A stretch of 64,000 nucleotides of DNA from Janthinobacterium fluminis (GTDB taxonomy: Bacteria > Pseudomonadota > Gammaproteobacteria > Burkholderiales > Burkholderiaceae_D), in assembly GCF_028595325.1 (NCBI RefSeq), contig NZ_JAQQXR010000001.1:1054001-1118000 (forward strand). Direction: 5' to 3'. A program made the translations under genes and the position numbers. Positions within the stretch are counted from its first letter, which is position 1; each line of letters starts with the position of its first letter. The notes under the pieces are model-generated. The model had not been told where the DNA came from. It searched no databases and saw nothing but the letters and a program-made list of their open reading frames with translations. This document shows, piece by piece, positions 22,482 to 31,880 of the stretch.

Positions 22482-25400
22482 GTGGCGAGCATACTGATCG
22501 TCGACGATCACATTCTGAACCGGCAGTTCCTGGTCGCGCTGCTCGGCTTCGATCAGCACACGCTGCTGGTGGCCTCGGACGGTCTGGAGGGCCTGGCCAT
22601 GGCCCGCGAACAGCGGCCGGCGCTGATCATCACCGACCTGCTGATGCCGAACATGAACGGCCATGAATTCGTCACCCGCTTGCGCGCCGAGCCCGCGCTG
22701 GCCGACATCCCGGTAATTTTCTACACGGCGACCTATAGCATGCAGGAGGCGGCCGTGATGGCGCGCAGCTGCGACGTGCGCTGGGTGCTGAAAAAACCGG
22801 CGGCGCCGGACGTGATCCTGGGCACCGTGCGCGAGGCCCTGGGCCTGCCGGCGAAGGAGGCCGGCGGCGCCGTGGCGGCGCCGGCGGACGGCACGCGCAC
22901 GCCCATCGACATCAAGCTGGGCGAATACCTGCAGGAGCTCGAACAGAGCCGCGAGCTGATGTCGCGGCTGGCTGCCGGCGCCGACGGCGGCGCCGGGCCG
23001 GGCCAGTTGCAGCAGGTGACGGGGCGGCTGTCGCAGTCGCTGACGGACTTGCAGAACGTCGGCCTGCGCCTGAGCGCCCTGATCGACATGGGCATCGAGA
23101 TGAGCGTCGAGCGCGATCCGCAGCGCCTGCTGGAAACGGCCTGCCGGGTGGCCCAGCACATCAGCGTGGCGCGCGTCGCCGTCATCGGCATCGTCGGCGA
23201 TGGCGACGGCGATGGCGCCCTGCGCTACCACGCCGTGCGCGGCATCAACGGCGACTTCCGCGACCGGCTGGCCGGCATGCCGGCGGCCATCGGCGTGCTG
23301 GCGGGCCTGCTGGACGGCCGCCAGCCGTGCCGCCTGTGCCAGTTGGACGGACACCCGCTGGCGTTGGGCTTGCCCGCCTGGCACCCGCCGGCGCAGGCCT
23401 TCCTCGGCGTGCCGGTGGCCACGGCCGGGCGCAGCTACGGCTGGTTGTATCTGCTCGACAGGCTCGGCGCGCCGCAGTTCAGCGAGGTCGATGAGCGCGC
23501 CGTGGCCACCGTCGCCACGCAGTTGGCGGTGGCCTACGAAAACCTGGCCCTGTACGAAAAAATCCGCGACAACGTCGAGCAGCTGGAAACGGATTTGCTG
23601 GAGCGGCGGCGCATCACCGACCGCCTGCATGACAGCGAGGAGCGCTTCCGCCAACTGGCCGACGCCATCGACGAAGTGTTCTTCCTCACCGACCCGGCCA
23701 ACAGCCAGATGCTCTACGTCAGCCCGGCCTACGAGCAGGTGTGGGGGCGCAGTTGCGCCAGCCTGTATGAACGGCCGCGCTCGTGGTACGACGCGCTCCA
23801 CCGGGACGACGCGGCGCGCCTGGGCGCGGCCGAGTCGAGGCGGCGCGGCGGCACCGACGCCGCCTTCGACTACCGCTACCGCATCGTGCGCCCCGACGGC
23901 AAGGTGCGCTGGATACACGCGCGCGGCTTCCCCATCCTCGACGCCGGCGGCAAGGCTTACCGGGTGGCCGGCATCGCCGCCGACATCACCCAGCAGATGC
24001 AGTTGCAGGAAGCCCTGGCCGAGCGCGAGGCTGGCTTGCAGCGGGCCCAGCTGGTGGCCCGCATGGCCCATGTGGTGACGGGGCCGGACGGCGTGTTCGA
24101 GAACTGGTCGGCGACGCTGCCGCAATTGCTGGGCCTGGACGGCGGCGCGCTGCCGCCGAGCAACCGCGACTGGCTCGCCCTGGTCGAGCCGGCCGACCGC
24201 CCGCGTTTTCGCGACACCTGCATCGCCGCCGGCCGCAGCGGCCAGCGCCATGACGTCGAATACCGCATCCGCCGCGGCGACGGCAGCGTGATTCACCTGC
24301 AGCAGGTGTTCGAACCGCTCGACAGCAAGGGCGGCGGCGGGCACGGCGCGCGCTGGTTCAACACGATACAGGACGTCACCGAGCAGAAGGAGCAGCAGCA
24401 GCGTATCGTCCGCATGGGGCAGATCTACGCCATGCTCAGCGGCATCAATTCGGCGATCGTGCGCATCCGCGACCGCGACGAACTGCTGCGCGAGGCTTGC
24501 CGGGTGGCCGTCAGTCATGGCGCGTTCGGCATGGCCTGGGCCGGGGTGCTGGACGCCGAGACGGGCGACGGCCGCGTCGTCGCCAGCGCCAGCGCGGGCG
24601 GCGATGATGCCGCCTATGCCGCGCAGATCCATTTTTGCGCCCGCGCCGGCGGCCCCGGCAGCGACCGCCCCGCCAGCGTCGCCGTGCGCGACGGCCGGCA
24701 AGTCATTTGCAACGACGTCGACACCGAGCCGAGCATGCTGGCGCTGCGCGGCGAGTTGCGCGCGCGCGGCCACCGCGCCGTCGCCGCGCTGCCGCTGGAG
24801 GTGGAGGGCCGGGTGGTCGCGGTGATCGCCCTGTTCGCCGACGAAGCGGGCTTTTTCGCCCAGCCGGACCGCATCAAGCTGCTCGACGAGCTGGCCGGCG
24901 ACCTGTCGTTCGGCCTGCAGTTCATCGAAAAAGAGGAGCGCCTGAACTACCTGGCCTACTACGACGTGTTGACGGGGCTGCCGAACGGCGTGCTGTTCCA
25001 CGACAGGCTGGAGCAGTTCCTGCACGCGGCCGGCGGCTGCGGCGAGGTGGTCGCGGCCGCCGTCGTCAACGTCGACCACTTCGTCCAGCTCAACGAGGCG
25101 CTGGGCCGGCACGCCGGCGACCAGGTCCTGAAACTGCTGGCGCAGCGCCTGCAGGGCACCTTGCAGGAACCGTTCAGCCTGGCGCGCATAGGCGGCGACA
25201 CCTTTGCCATCGCCTTCGGCGGCCTGGCCCACGACAGCGCCGCCGCGACCTTGCTGGAGCAGCAGGTGTTGCTGCCGCTGGGCCAGCCGTTCACGGTGGC
25301 GCAGCAGGAGGTGCGCCTGGCCGTGCGCGCCGGCGTGGCCGTGTATCCGGCCGACGGCGCCGATGCGGAAAGCCTGTTCAAGCACGCCGAGGTGGCCTTG

Positions 25401-26645
25401 AAAAAGGCCAAATCCTCGGGCGAGCGCTATCTGTTTTATGCGCCGCAGATGAACGCGGCCATCGCCGCCCGCATCGCCCTGGAGCAAGCCTTGCGCGAGG
25501 GCCTGGAGAAAAACCAGTTCAGGATGCATTTCCAGCCCCGCGTCGACCTGATGAGCGGGCGCGTCGTCAGCGCCGAGGCGCTGATGCGCTGGCAGCACCC
25601 GGAGCGCGGCATGGTGTCGCCGCTGGAATTCATTCCGGCGGCCGAGGAGAGCGGCTTGATCGTGCCGCTCGGCGACTGGGCCATCGAGGCCGTGTGCGCG
25701 CAGCAGGCCGCGTGGCAGGCGGCCAAGGTGCGCATCGTGCCGGTGGCGATCAATCTGTCGGCCGTGCAGTTCAAGCGCGGCAAGGTGCAGGAGTCCATCC
25801 GCGCGGCGATGCAGCGCCACGGCCTGCAGCCACGGCACATCGAGTTCGAGCTGACCGAGTCGGTCGTCATGGGCGACCCGGAGCAGGCCATCGGCCACCT
25901 GCAGGCGCTGAAAAGCCTGGGTGTGCAGTTGTCGCTCGACGATTTCGGCACCGGCTACTCCTCGCTGGCCTATCTGAAGCGTTTCCCCTTCGACTTCGTC
26001 AAGATAGACCGCGCCTTCATCACCGACATCACCAACAAGGCGGAGGACGCCGCCATCGTCACGGCGGTGATCGCGATGGCGCACAGTCTGGGCCTACGCG
26101 TCGTCGCCGAGGGCGTCGAGACGGCCGAGCAGCTGGAATTTCTGCGGCGCCAGCGCTGCGACGAACTGCAGGGCTATTATTTCAGCCGGCCCGTGGCGGG
26201 CGCCGACTTCGAGGCGATGCTGCGGGCGAACAAGCGCCTGACGCTGGCGCCGTTGCCGGACCGGCGCGCCGACACCTTGCTGATCGTCGACGACGAGGCG
26301 GGCAGCTTGTCGGCGCTACGGCGCCTGTTCAGCCAGGACGGCTACCGCGTGCTGACCGCGTCCGGCGGCGCGGAAGCGCTGGAGCTGCTGGCCGCCCATC
26401 CGGTACAGGTGATTCTGGCGGACCATCGCATGCAGGACATGAGCGGAGCGGCGTTCCTCGACATCGCCAAGGAGTTGTATCCGGCCACGGTGCGCATCAT
26501 GCTGTCGGGCCAGCCCGACGCCGACGCCGTCGACGAGGGCCTCAAGCAGGGCGCTATCTTCCAATTTCTCAGCAAGCCATGGAGCGACGAGGCGCTGCGC
26601 GAACATATCCGCGACGCATTCCGGCGCCAGCGCCTGCTGGCTTGA
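22482..26645 (+). CDS. REC-GAF-PAS-PAS-GAF-GGDEF*-EAL-REC c-di-GMP phosphodiesterase candidate
   Basis: 1387 residues from a GTG with GGGAG upstream. Domain order: REC (about 3-125, IITDLLMPNMNG), linker helix, GAF (about 195-370), PAS (about 385-505, YRIVRPDGKVRWIHARGFP), PAS (about 515-640), GAF (about 660-825), GGDEF-like (about 835-985), EAL (about 995-1250), REC (about 1265-1385, ILADHRMQDMSG). The GGDEF signature reads GGDTF, so cyclase activity is doubtful. EAL motifs AEALMRW, ELTESVV, DDFGTGYSS and AEGVETAE are intact, so phosphodiesterase activity is likely. The EAL-REC tail strongly resembles the protein at 14725-17283, suggesting descent from one ancestor. Confidence 0.87.
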   Translation: MASILIVDDHILNRQFLVALLGFDQHTLLVASDGLEGLAMAREQRPALIITDLLMPNMNGHEFVTRLRAEPALADIPVIFYTATYSMQEAAVMARSCDVRWVLKKPAAPDVILGTVREALGLPAKEAGGAVAAPADGTRTPIDIKLGEYLQELEQSRELMSRLAAGADGGAGPGQLQQVTGRLSQSLTDLQNVGLRLSALIDMGIEMSVERDPQRLLETACRVAQHISVARVAVIGIVGDGDGDGALRYHAVRGINGDFRDRLAGMPAAIGVLAGLLDGRQPCRLCQLDGHPLALGLPAWHPPAQAFLGVPVATAGRSYGWLYLLDRLGAPQFSEVDERAVATVATQLAVAYENLALYEKIRDNVEQLETDLLERRRITDRLHDSEERFRQLADAIDEVFFLTDPANSQMLYVSPAYEQVWGRSCASLYERPRSWYDALHRDDAARLGAAESRRRGGTDAAFDYRYRIVRPDGKVRWIHARGFPILDAGGKAYRVAGIAADITQQMQLQEALAEREAGLQRAQLVARMAHVVTGPDGVFENWSATLPQLLGLDGGALPPSNRDWLALVEPADRPRFRDTCIAAGRSGQRHDVEYRIRRGDGSVIHLQQVFEPLDSKGGGGHGARWFNTIQDVTEQKEQQQRIVRMGQIYAMLSGINSAIVRIRDRDELLREACRVAVSHGAFGMAWAGVLDAETGDGRVVASASAGGDDAAYAAQIHFCARAGGPGSDRPASVAVRDGRQVICNDVDTEPSMLALRGELRARGHRAVAALPLEVEGRVVAVIALFADEAGFFAQPDRIKLLDELAGDLSFGLQFIEKEERLNYLAYYDVLTGLPNGVLFHDRLEQFLHAAGGCGEVVAAAVVNVDHFVQLNEALGRHAGDQVLKLLAQRLQGTLQEPFSLARIGGDTFAIAFGGLAHDSAAATLLEQQVLLPLGQPFTVAQQEVRLAVRAGVAVYPADGADAESLFKHAEVALKKAKSSGERYLFYAPQMNAAIAARIALEQALREGLEKNQFRMHFQPRVDLMSGRVVSAEALMRWQHPERGMVSPLEFIPAAEESGLIVPLGDWAIEAVCAQQAAWQAAKVRIVPVAINLSAVQFKRGKVQESIRAAMQRHGLQPRHIEFELTESVVMGDPEQAIGHLQALKSLGVQLSLDDFGTGYSSLAYLKRFPFDFVKIDRAFITDITNKAEDAAIVTAVIAMAHSLGLRVVAEGVETAEQLEFLRRQRCDELQGYYFSRPVAGADFEAMLRANKRLTLAPLPDRRADTLLIVDDEAGSLSALRRLFSQDGYRVLTASGGAEALELLAAHPVQVILADHRMQDMSGAAFLDIAKELYPATVRIMLSGQPDADAVDEGLKQGAIFQFLSKPWSDEALREHIRDAFRRQRLLA

Positions 26646-26666
26646 GGGAGCGGCCGAGGGCGGCCA

Positions 26667-27593
26667 TCACTGCGTGCCGGTATCGCAAATTGCACGGACA
26701 TGACCGCGCAGCCAACGATGCACGGGGTCGGCGTGGTGGCGTTTGTGCCAGCTTTGGGATACCTCAACATCTGCCAGCGCTATCGGCAATGTGAAGAGGC
26801 GCAGGCGGTGGTGCGAGCTTGCCCAACGGGCATACGGCTCTGGCAGGACGGCAATATAGTCGGACGTGGCGGCCATGACCAGCGCGGCTTGAAAGCCTGG
26901 CGCCATGATGGCGACACGCCGGTGCAGACCCAGTTCTTTCAACGCCGTATCGACGCGCCCGATGCCCGAACCTCGCAGCGATGCCGAAATGTGCGGCCAG
27001 GATACGAAGTCTGCCGCATTGACTTGCGCCTCGGCTCTATTTTGGAATAGGGGGTGGTTTTCCCGCACCACGCCGACAAACCCGGCCCGAAACAACGGCT
27101 CGCTGTAAATTTCGGCTTCAAGCTGTCCTTGCGCGCCGATATCCAGGTCGATGACACCGTTACGCAAACCCTCAATATTCTTGTCGCTGCGGGCAATGAA
27201 ATTCAAGGTGATGCCAGGCGCTTCCGCCCCCATGGCAGTAGCCAGGCGAGTCGCCCACGCGCCCGCGAAGCCATCGTTCGCGCGTAACGTAAGCGTGCGC
27301 CGCAGTCCGGCAAAATCCACCTCCTCGGACGTGAAAACGCCGCGCACTTCCTCAATCGCCGCTTGCACGCGCTCGCGCAAGGCCAAGGCTCGCTGGGTCG
27401 GCACCAGGCCGCGTCCAGCCGGGACAAACAAGGGATCGCCGATGGCTTCGCGCAGGCGCGTCAAACGGCGGCTCATCGCCGGCGCGCTCAGATGCAGGGC
27501 ACGCGCCGCTCCCACCACGCTACCTTCGCGCAGCAGGGCATCCAGGTCCAGCAATAAATTGAAATCGAGACGATTCAAGGCTGAGGTTTTCAT
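26667..27593 (-). CDS. LysR-type transcriptional regulator
   Basis: 308 residues. The N-terminal winged helix (LDFNLLLDLDALLREGSVVGAARAL, SAPAMSRRLTRLRE) is followed by the LysR substrate-binding fold (LTLRANDGFAG, GVIDLDIGAQ, DYIAVLPEPYA). The ATG at 27593 is chosen because it starts just before the DNA-binding domain; the ATG at 27602 is also possible and neither has a strong ribosome site. It is divergent from the EamA transporter gene, the usual arrangement for a regulator and its target. The ligand is unknown. Confidence 0.85.
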   Translation of the reverse strand: MKTSALNRLDFNLLLDLDALLREGSVVGAARALHLSAPAMSRRLTRLREAIGDPLFVPAGRGLVPTQRALALRERVQAAIEEVRGVFTSEEVDFAGLRRTLTLRANDGFAGAWATRLATAMGAEAPGITLNFIARSDKNIEGLRNGVIDLDIGAQGQLEAEIYSEPLFRAGFVGVVRENHPLFQNRAEAQVNAADFVSWPHISASLRGSGIGRVDTALKELGLHRRVAIMAPGFQAALVMAATSDYIAVLPEPYARWASSHHRLRLFTLPIALADVEVSQSWHKRHHADPVHRWLRGHVRAICDTGTQ

Positions 27594-27712
27594 TCCGGTC
27601 ATCCAGATAGCTGCATACGGTGCAGCAATTGATTGCAATACTATCACTTTACACAATGGTGCCGGCAGAGGAGGATAGGCTATCTTGATCAACGGGGCAT
27701 CCACAGCACATC

Positions 27713-28633
27713 ATGCGACAACACACATCAATGGCCGAAAACGGGGCGCCCGCCAGTTTCTCTTTCTTTCCTTTGCTGGCAGTGCTGATCTGGACCGGCA
27801 ACACCCTGGTGACCAAGGCCGCCGCCGTGCTCATCGAACCTGCCGCCATTGCCTTTTATCGGTGGTTATTGGCCGGGCTGGTCCTGACGCCGTTTCTATT
27901 GCATTCCGTATGGCGGCAACGTGCCATCGTGGCGGCGCACTGGCCAAAACTGGCTTTTCTGGGATGTCTGGGAATGGGGATGTATCAGGGCCTTGCCTAT
28001 GAGGCCGCGAAAACCACCTCAGCCATTAACATGGGCGTGGTGGTGGCATTGATGCCCTTGCTGTCCGCGATGCTGGCCAGTTGTTTTGCCGGTGAAAGGC
28101 TGAGCGCCGCGCGCCTGGGCGGCGCCGGCGTGTCCTTGCTGGGCCTGCTGGTGCTCAGCACGCATGGGCAGCCCGGCGCATTGCTGCACGGCTCGGTCCA
28201 TCCGGGCGATGCCCTCATGTTGGTCGCGGTCGCCTCCAACGCGCTCTACGGCGTCTTGCTGAAACGTTGGGCCTTGCCTTTATCGACATGGCAGCAACTG
28301 TATGTGCAGATTGGCTTCGGCATCCTGTTGCTGATGCCGTTCTGGTGGCTGGCGCCAAGCTCGCCCATCACGGCGCAGAATATCCCGTTGATTCTGTATG
28401 CTGGCATCCCGGCCTCGATCGGGGCGCCGTTTTGCTGGATGAATGGCATCAAACGGCTGGGACCCGCGCGCGCCAGCTTGTTTATGAACTTGCTGCCGAT
28501 CTTCGTTGCACTGGCCGCCGCCACGCTGTTGGGCGAACAATTACATGCCTACCATCTCGTTGGCGGGTTGCTCGCATTGGCGGGCGTATGGTGGGGACAA
28601 CACGGAGGAGCGGTCAAGGTGCTTGCGAGGTAG
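27713..28633 (+). CDS. EamA/DMT family transporter
   Basis: 306 residues with about ten hydrophobic helices in two EamA repeats (first: LLAVLIWTGNTLVTKAAA to LGLLVLSTHG; second: GDALMLVAVASNALYGVLL to LLALAGVWWG). The conserved glutamate-containing loop is GERLSAARLGGAGVSLLGLL in repeat 1 and LGEQLHAYHLVGG in repeat 2. It probably exports small metabolites or amino acids; the substrate is not readable. Divergent from, and probably controlled by, the LysR gene. The ATG at 27731 is an alternative start. Confidence 0.82.
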   Translation: MRQHTSMAENGAPASFSFFPLLAVLIWTGNTLVTKAAAVLIEPAAIAFYRWLLAGLVLTPFLLHSVWRQRAIVAAHWPKLAFLGCLGMGMYQGLAYEAAKTTSAINMGVVVALMPLLSAMLASCFAGERLSAARLGGAGVSLLGLLVLSTHGQPGALLHGSVHPGDALMLVAVASNALYGVLLKRWALPLSTWQQLYVQIGFGILLLMPFWWLAPSSPITAQNIPLILYAGIPASIGAPFCWMNGIKRLGPARASLFMNLLPIFVALAAATLLGEQLHAYHLVGGLLALAGVWWGQHGGAVKVLAR

Positions 28634-28640
28634 TCCCGCC

Positions 28641-30428
28641 TTAGCGTGTCGTATTGTCCGCTTTCTGCTGTGCGGCCTTCTTATTCAGGCCGCGCTTCTT
28701 TTCGACGACCTTCATCGTTGGCTGTACCGTGTGGATTATTTGCGGCGGCTGGAATAAGGCGAACTGTCCATACGCCTTGCCTGCCGGGTCTATCCACAGC
28801 GGCCAGCGGTTGAAGAACGCGCCGGCGGTGCCAGCCGCCATGACGATGATCGTGATGGCGGTCCATTTTCCCATCAGCAGGCCGTTTTGCTCGGCCCACA
28901 CGACGATCCTCTTGTCGCCAGCCTTCTTTAGCCAGCGCGTACTGATCCACCGAGCAAGGAACCATCCCAGCGCGGTGAAGGGAACCGTCATCAGCGCCAT
29001 TTCCAACATGAAACCGGATGAATGCGGTGGGTAAATCGGCAGTTGCGCGCCAGGGAGGAACTCCAGGCGTTTTTCATGCTTCAGATACGCCACGGCCGCA
29101 ATGGCAAATGGCAAGGAGAGCAGGGTGAGCGCGAGTAGCCACTTCAAGCGCGACCAGTTCGCGGCGACCCGCACCGTCCTCTTCAAGTTTAACAAGGACT
29201 CTTGAATATAGCTTTCGGATACCGACCAATTGACGCATTCGGCGATCTCTTTTGCCGCCACCCCAGCGGAACTGGCCTCAATGAGCTGCTGGTTCAACTC
29301 GGATTCCATGAATGGCGCGACGGCATGTGTTGCCGGGCGGTGAAACCAGGGCCGCCAGCGCGAACGGCTGCCCGCCACGGTCGAGAGGTGCTCAAAATCA
29401 CTCTTCAACAATGCTTCCAGGGCGCCGCCGGCGTCGAATATCTGTGGCGCGGCGCCGAAGAGTATCCAATTTGACTTGAGTCCCATCACATCGATCGACA
29501 GCTCGCAAAATGGCATGCTGCACTCGTAGAGGAACTCCACGGATGCGGTATCCCGTGTCACATGCGTGTTCTGAAGCGCAATGCTGGCGTAGTTTTCCAG
29601 ATGCGCAAAGCCGACCTTGGACAGGGCGGAATGTACATAGTCTGGCGTGCCTTGCAGATAGCGCCCGCTGAAACTGGGGTTGGTGTAGGTATGTGTCGTG
29701 GTGATTCTTGTCAGGCAACCGTGGCTGGAACACGCCGCGCAGCTGAGGTGCCCTGAGCCGCGGCAAGTGGCGCATCGCTCGCAGCCCGAGCCGCCGCAGC
29801 TGTAGCACTTGACTTGACCGAATACGCAAGAAGTGCATTCGCAATCGATCTTGACGATACTCTCGCGTCCTTCGGCACTGAAGACGCGACGGACTTGCGT
29901 GACGGTTTTGCTGCCGTGGCAGTTGGGGCAGTTGACATTGCCGCTAGCGTCGCAATCGCTGCATGGAACTTCGCCTGAACCCGAGCAGTCGCGGCAAGCG
30001 ACGTTGCCGGCGCCATTGCATTCGCCGCAGGCATAGGTGTGAAAGAGGCGGCTGGGGTGGGTGCGAATGCAGGTTTTGCCGGAGATGACCGCGTAGGCCT
30101 GGCTGGTGACGGCGTTGACCAGGCTGTCCATCGTTTCCGCACGCGTGAATTCGGATTCGGCTTGCGCGGCGACTTGCTCCTGGTAGCGGGCCCAACTGTC
30201 GCTGCCCAGATCGCCATGGTCGGGCTGGTGGAGCCCATGATGTTCCTGGATTGCGGACGTGACCTCCAGTTCATGCCGAATGGTGATCAGGACTTGCCGC
30301 ATCGCGGAGCGCGCGTCGAGCACACGCACGTCCTTGACGTTAAAGCGGGTCGAGCGCTCGATGTACTCGGCGGCGACGGATGTGCAGGATTCGGAATAAC
30401 GTAGCAAGGAATTATCGTCGGCACCCAT
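28641..30428 (-). CDS. DnaJ-type zinc-finger membrane protein, function unknown
   Basis: 595 residues. Residues about 130-260 hold a run of DnaJ cysteine-rich units (CGECNGAG, CRDCSGSG, CSDCDASG, CPNCHGS, CYSCGGSG, CATCRGSG), more than the four units in DnaJ itself. There is no J-domain. The N-terminal 130 residues are helical. The C-terminal part has three predicted membrane helices (LALTLLSLPFAIAAVAYL, LEMALMTVPFTALGWFL, AITIIVMAAGTAGAFF) and a lysine-rich tail. The start at 30428 is chosen from CAGGAG upstream. It might be a membrane-anchored chaperone or redox protein; this is inference only. It is convergent with the EamA gene. Confidence 0.7.
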   Translation of the reverse strand: MGADDNSLLRYSESCTSVAAEYIERSTRFNVKDVRVLDARSAMRQVLITIRHELEVTSAIQEHHGLHQPDHGDLGSDSWARYQEQVAAQAESEFTRAETMDSLVNAVTSQAYAVISGKTCIRTHPSRLFHTYACGECNGAGNVACRDCSGSGEVPCSDCDASGNVNCPNCHGSKTVTQVRRVFSAEGRESIVKIDCECTSCVFGQVKCYSCGGSGCERCATCRGSGHLSCAACSSHGCLTRITTTHTYTNPSFSGRYLQGTPDYVHSALSKVGFAHLENYASIALQNTHVTRDTASVEFLYECSMPFCELSIDVMGLKSNWILFGAAPQIFDAGGALEALLKSDFEHLSTVAGSRSRWRPWFHRPATHAVAPFMESELNQQLIEASSAGVAAKEIAECVNWSVSESYIQESLLNLKRTVRVAANWSRLKWLLALTLLSLPFAIAAVAYLKHEKRLEFLPGAQLPIYPPHSSGFMLEMALMTVPFTALGWFLARWISTRWLKKAGDKRIVVWAEQNGLLMGKWTAITIIVMAAGTAGAFFNRWPLWIDPAGKAYGQFALFQPPQIIHTVQPTMKVVEKKRGLNKKAAQQKADNTTR

Positions 30429-30589
30429 GCGTGCTTCACTCCTGTGGGAATTGCCGCTTCCCCGCAAGGATGGCGGCCTGTGATGTCACTATGCGATAAA
30501 AATAATATCACAGCCATTGCCAAAATAGAAATGATTCCTGGCGGCCGCCGCACTCGATCTGCCGGCAAAAAATCGTGGGCAACTTGAGC

Positions 30590-31721
30590 CTATGGGCTGA
30601 GGCCGCTGGCCCGGTAGCGTTGCTGTTCAAAGCTGCGGTCGCGTATTTCGCCCAGTCGATTGAAGAACACCGCCCTGGCCAGCGCGTTGCGTGCCTCTCC
30701 CTTGTTGAGTCCAGCCTGTACACGGCGGCGCAGCTCCACACTTTGCAGCCAGTCCAGGATGAACAGAGTGCATTCGATGCGCCCCAGCTCGCGCAGGGCG
30801 ATGGCCAAGTCGTTTTGGCGCGGATAGCTGCCGAGCTTGCGCAGCATCAGCGAGGCCGTCACCGTGCCCTGCTTGATCGAAGTGGCCAGCCGTAGGATTT
30901 CATCCCAATGGGCGCGAATAGCATTGATGTTCAACCTGTCGCTGCTAATCATCGGCTTGAGTGCATCGTAGGCAGTATCGCCCTTGGGGATGAACAGCTT
31001 GGTGTCGTCCAGGTCGCGGATGCGCGGTGCGAAGCGGAAGCCTAGCATGTGTATCAAGGCGAAGACATGATCGGTGAAGCCCGCCGTGCCGGTGTAGTGT
31101 TCCTCAATGCGCAAATCCGACTCGTGGTACAGCAGGTCGAGTCGCGCACGCCGACGTTGACCACCTTGGTGCTGAAGGGCGCGTATTGGTCGGAGATATG
31201 GGTATAGAACGTCCGCCTAGGGCTACTTCCATACTTCGGGTTGATATGCCCTGTGCTCTCTGCCTTGCTGCCGGCTCTGAAGTTCTGACCGTCCGACGAT
31301 GACGTGGTGCCGTCGCCCCAGTTTCCGGCAAAGGGTTGCCGAAACTGAGCATTCACCAGCTCGGCCAGCGCCGTCGAGTAGGTTTCGTCGCGGACGTGCC
31401 ATGCTCCAACAGATGTTCGCGCCGCGTTTCGGCGCGTTGGCCGTAGTCGTTCCAGATATCGCCCGGTAGCTTGAGTTGGTCTGCGACCATACGCAACAGA
31501 GGTGCGTCCGGCTCTGCGTCAGCAGCGAACACGATGCCTGGATAGCGCATGTAGTAAAGTTGCACTGCAAAGCCCAGCCGATTTGCCGCGCCCCGATGCT
31601 GCCGAATGCGGGACAGGTCGGCGTCGTTGAAGGTGCAGAGCCGGATCAACTCGTCGTTGGCGTCGGGCAGTGCCAGCAGGCTTTCGCGCTCAGTGGCGGA
31701 CAGGATCGAACGGCTGGGCAT
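30590..31721 (-). pseudogene. tnpA: Tn3-family transposase tnpA, internally deleted and frameshifted
   Basis: Reading from 31721: an N-terminal piece (RSILSATERESLLALPDAND, AANRLGFAVQLYYMRYPG) stops near residue 110 of what is normally about 990. At about 31350 the sequence jumps to the C-terminal third ([27 protein letters not shown]), with a frameshift near 31130. It continues as [34 protein letters not shown] and [13 protein letters not shown], then ends early at 30590, without the last 60 or so residues. It cannot make an active transposase. It marks one edge of a decayed Tn3 element. Confidence 0.88.
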
Positions 31722-31805
31722 GCAGTCTCCTTCCTCTTGAAAACGTAGGTTTGCGACAAGCCTGCCCAGCCACCTGGCGCGGCACGCGAAATCAAGGGGT
31801 TGCGA

Positions 31806-31828
31806 TTCTTGAAATAGTTCTTGAAATA
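31806..31828. repeat. direct repeat in the serine-hydrolase promoter region
   Basis: Two copies of TTCTTGAAATA, 12 bp apart centre to centre, lie about 55-75 bp before the hydrolase start in the AT-rich leader. They could be a regulator site; no matching regulator is adjacent. Confidence 0.4.
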
Positions 31829-31880
31829 CTATTCTCGATCCCTTACCATTTTAATGAGTTTCAATAAAGAAAATTTACAC

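Noticed and set aside
22464..26084. 1206-residue minus-strand open frame opposite the giant EAL gene
   Set aside because: Composition is His/Arg/Gln/Ala/Val-rich and lacks family motifs; it is a GC-skew shadow of the real plus-strand gene.
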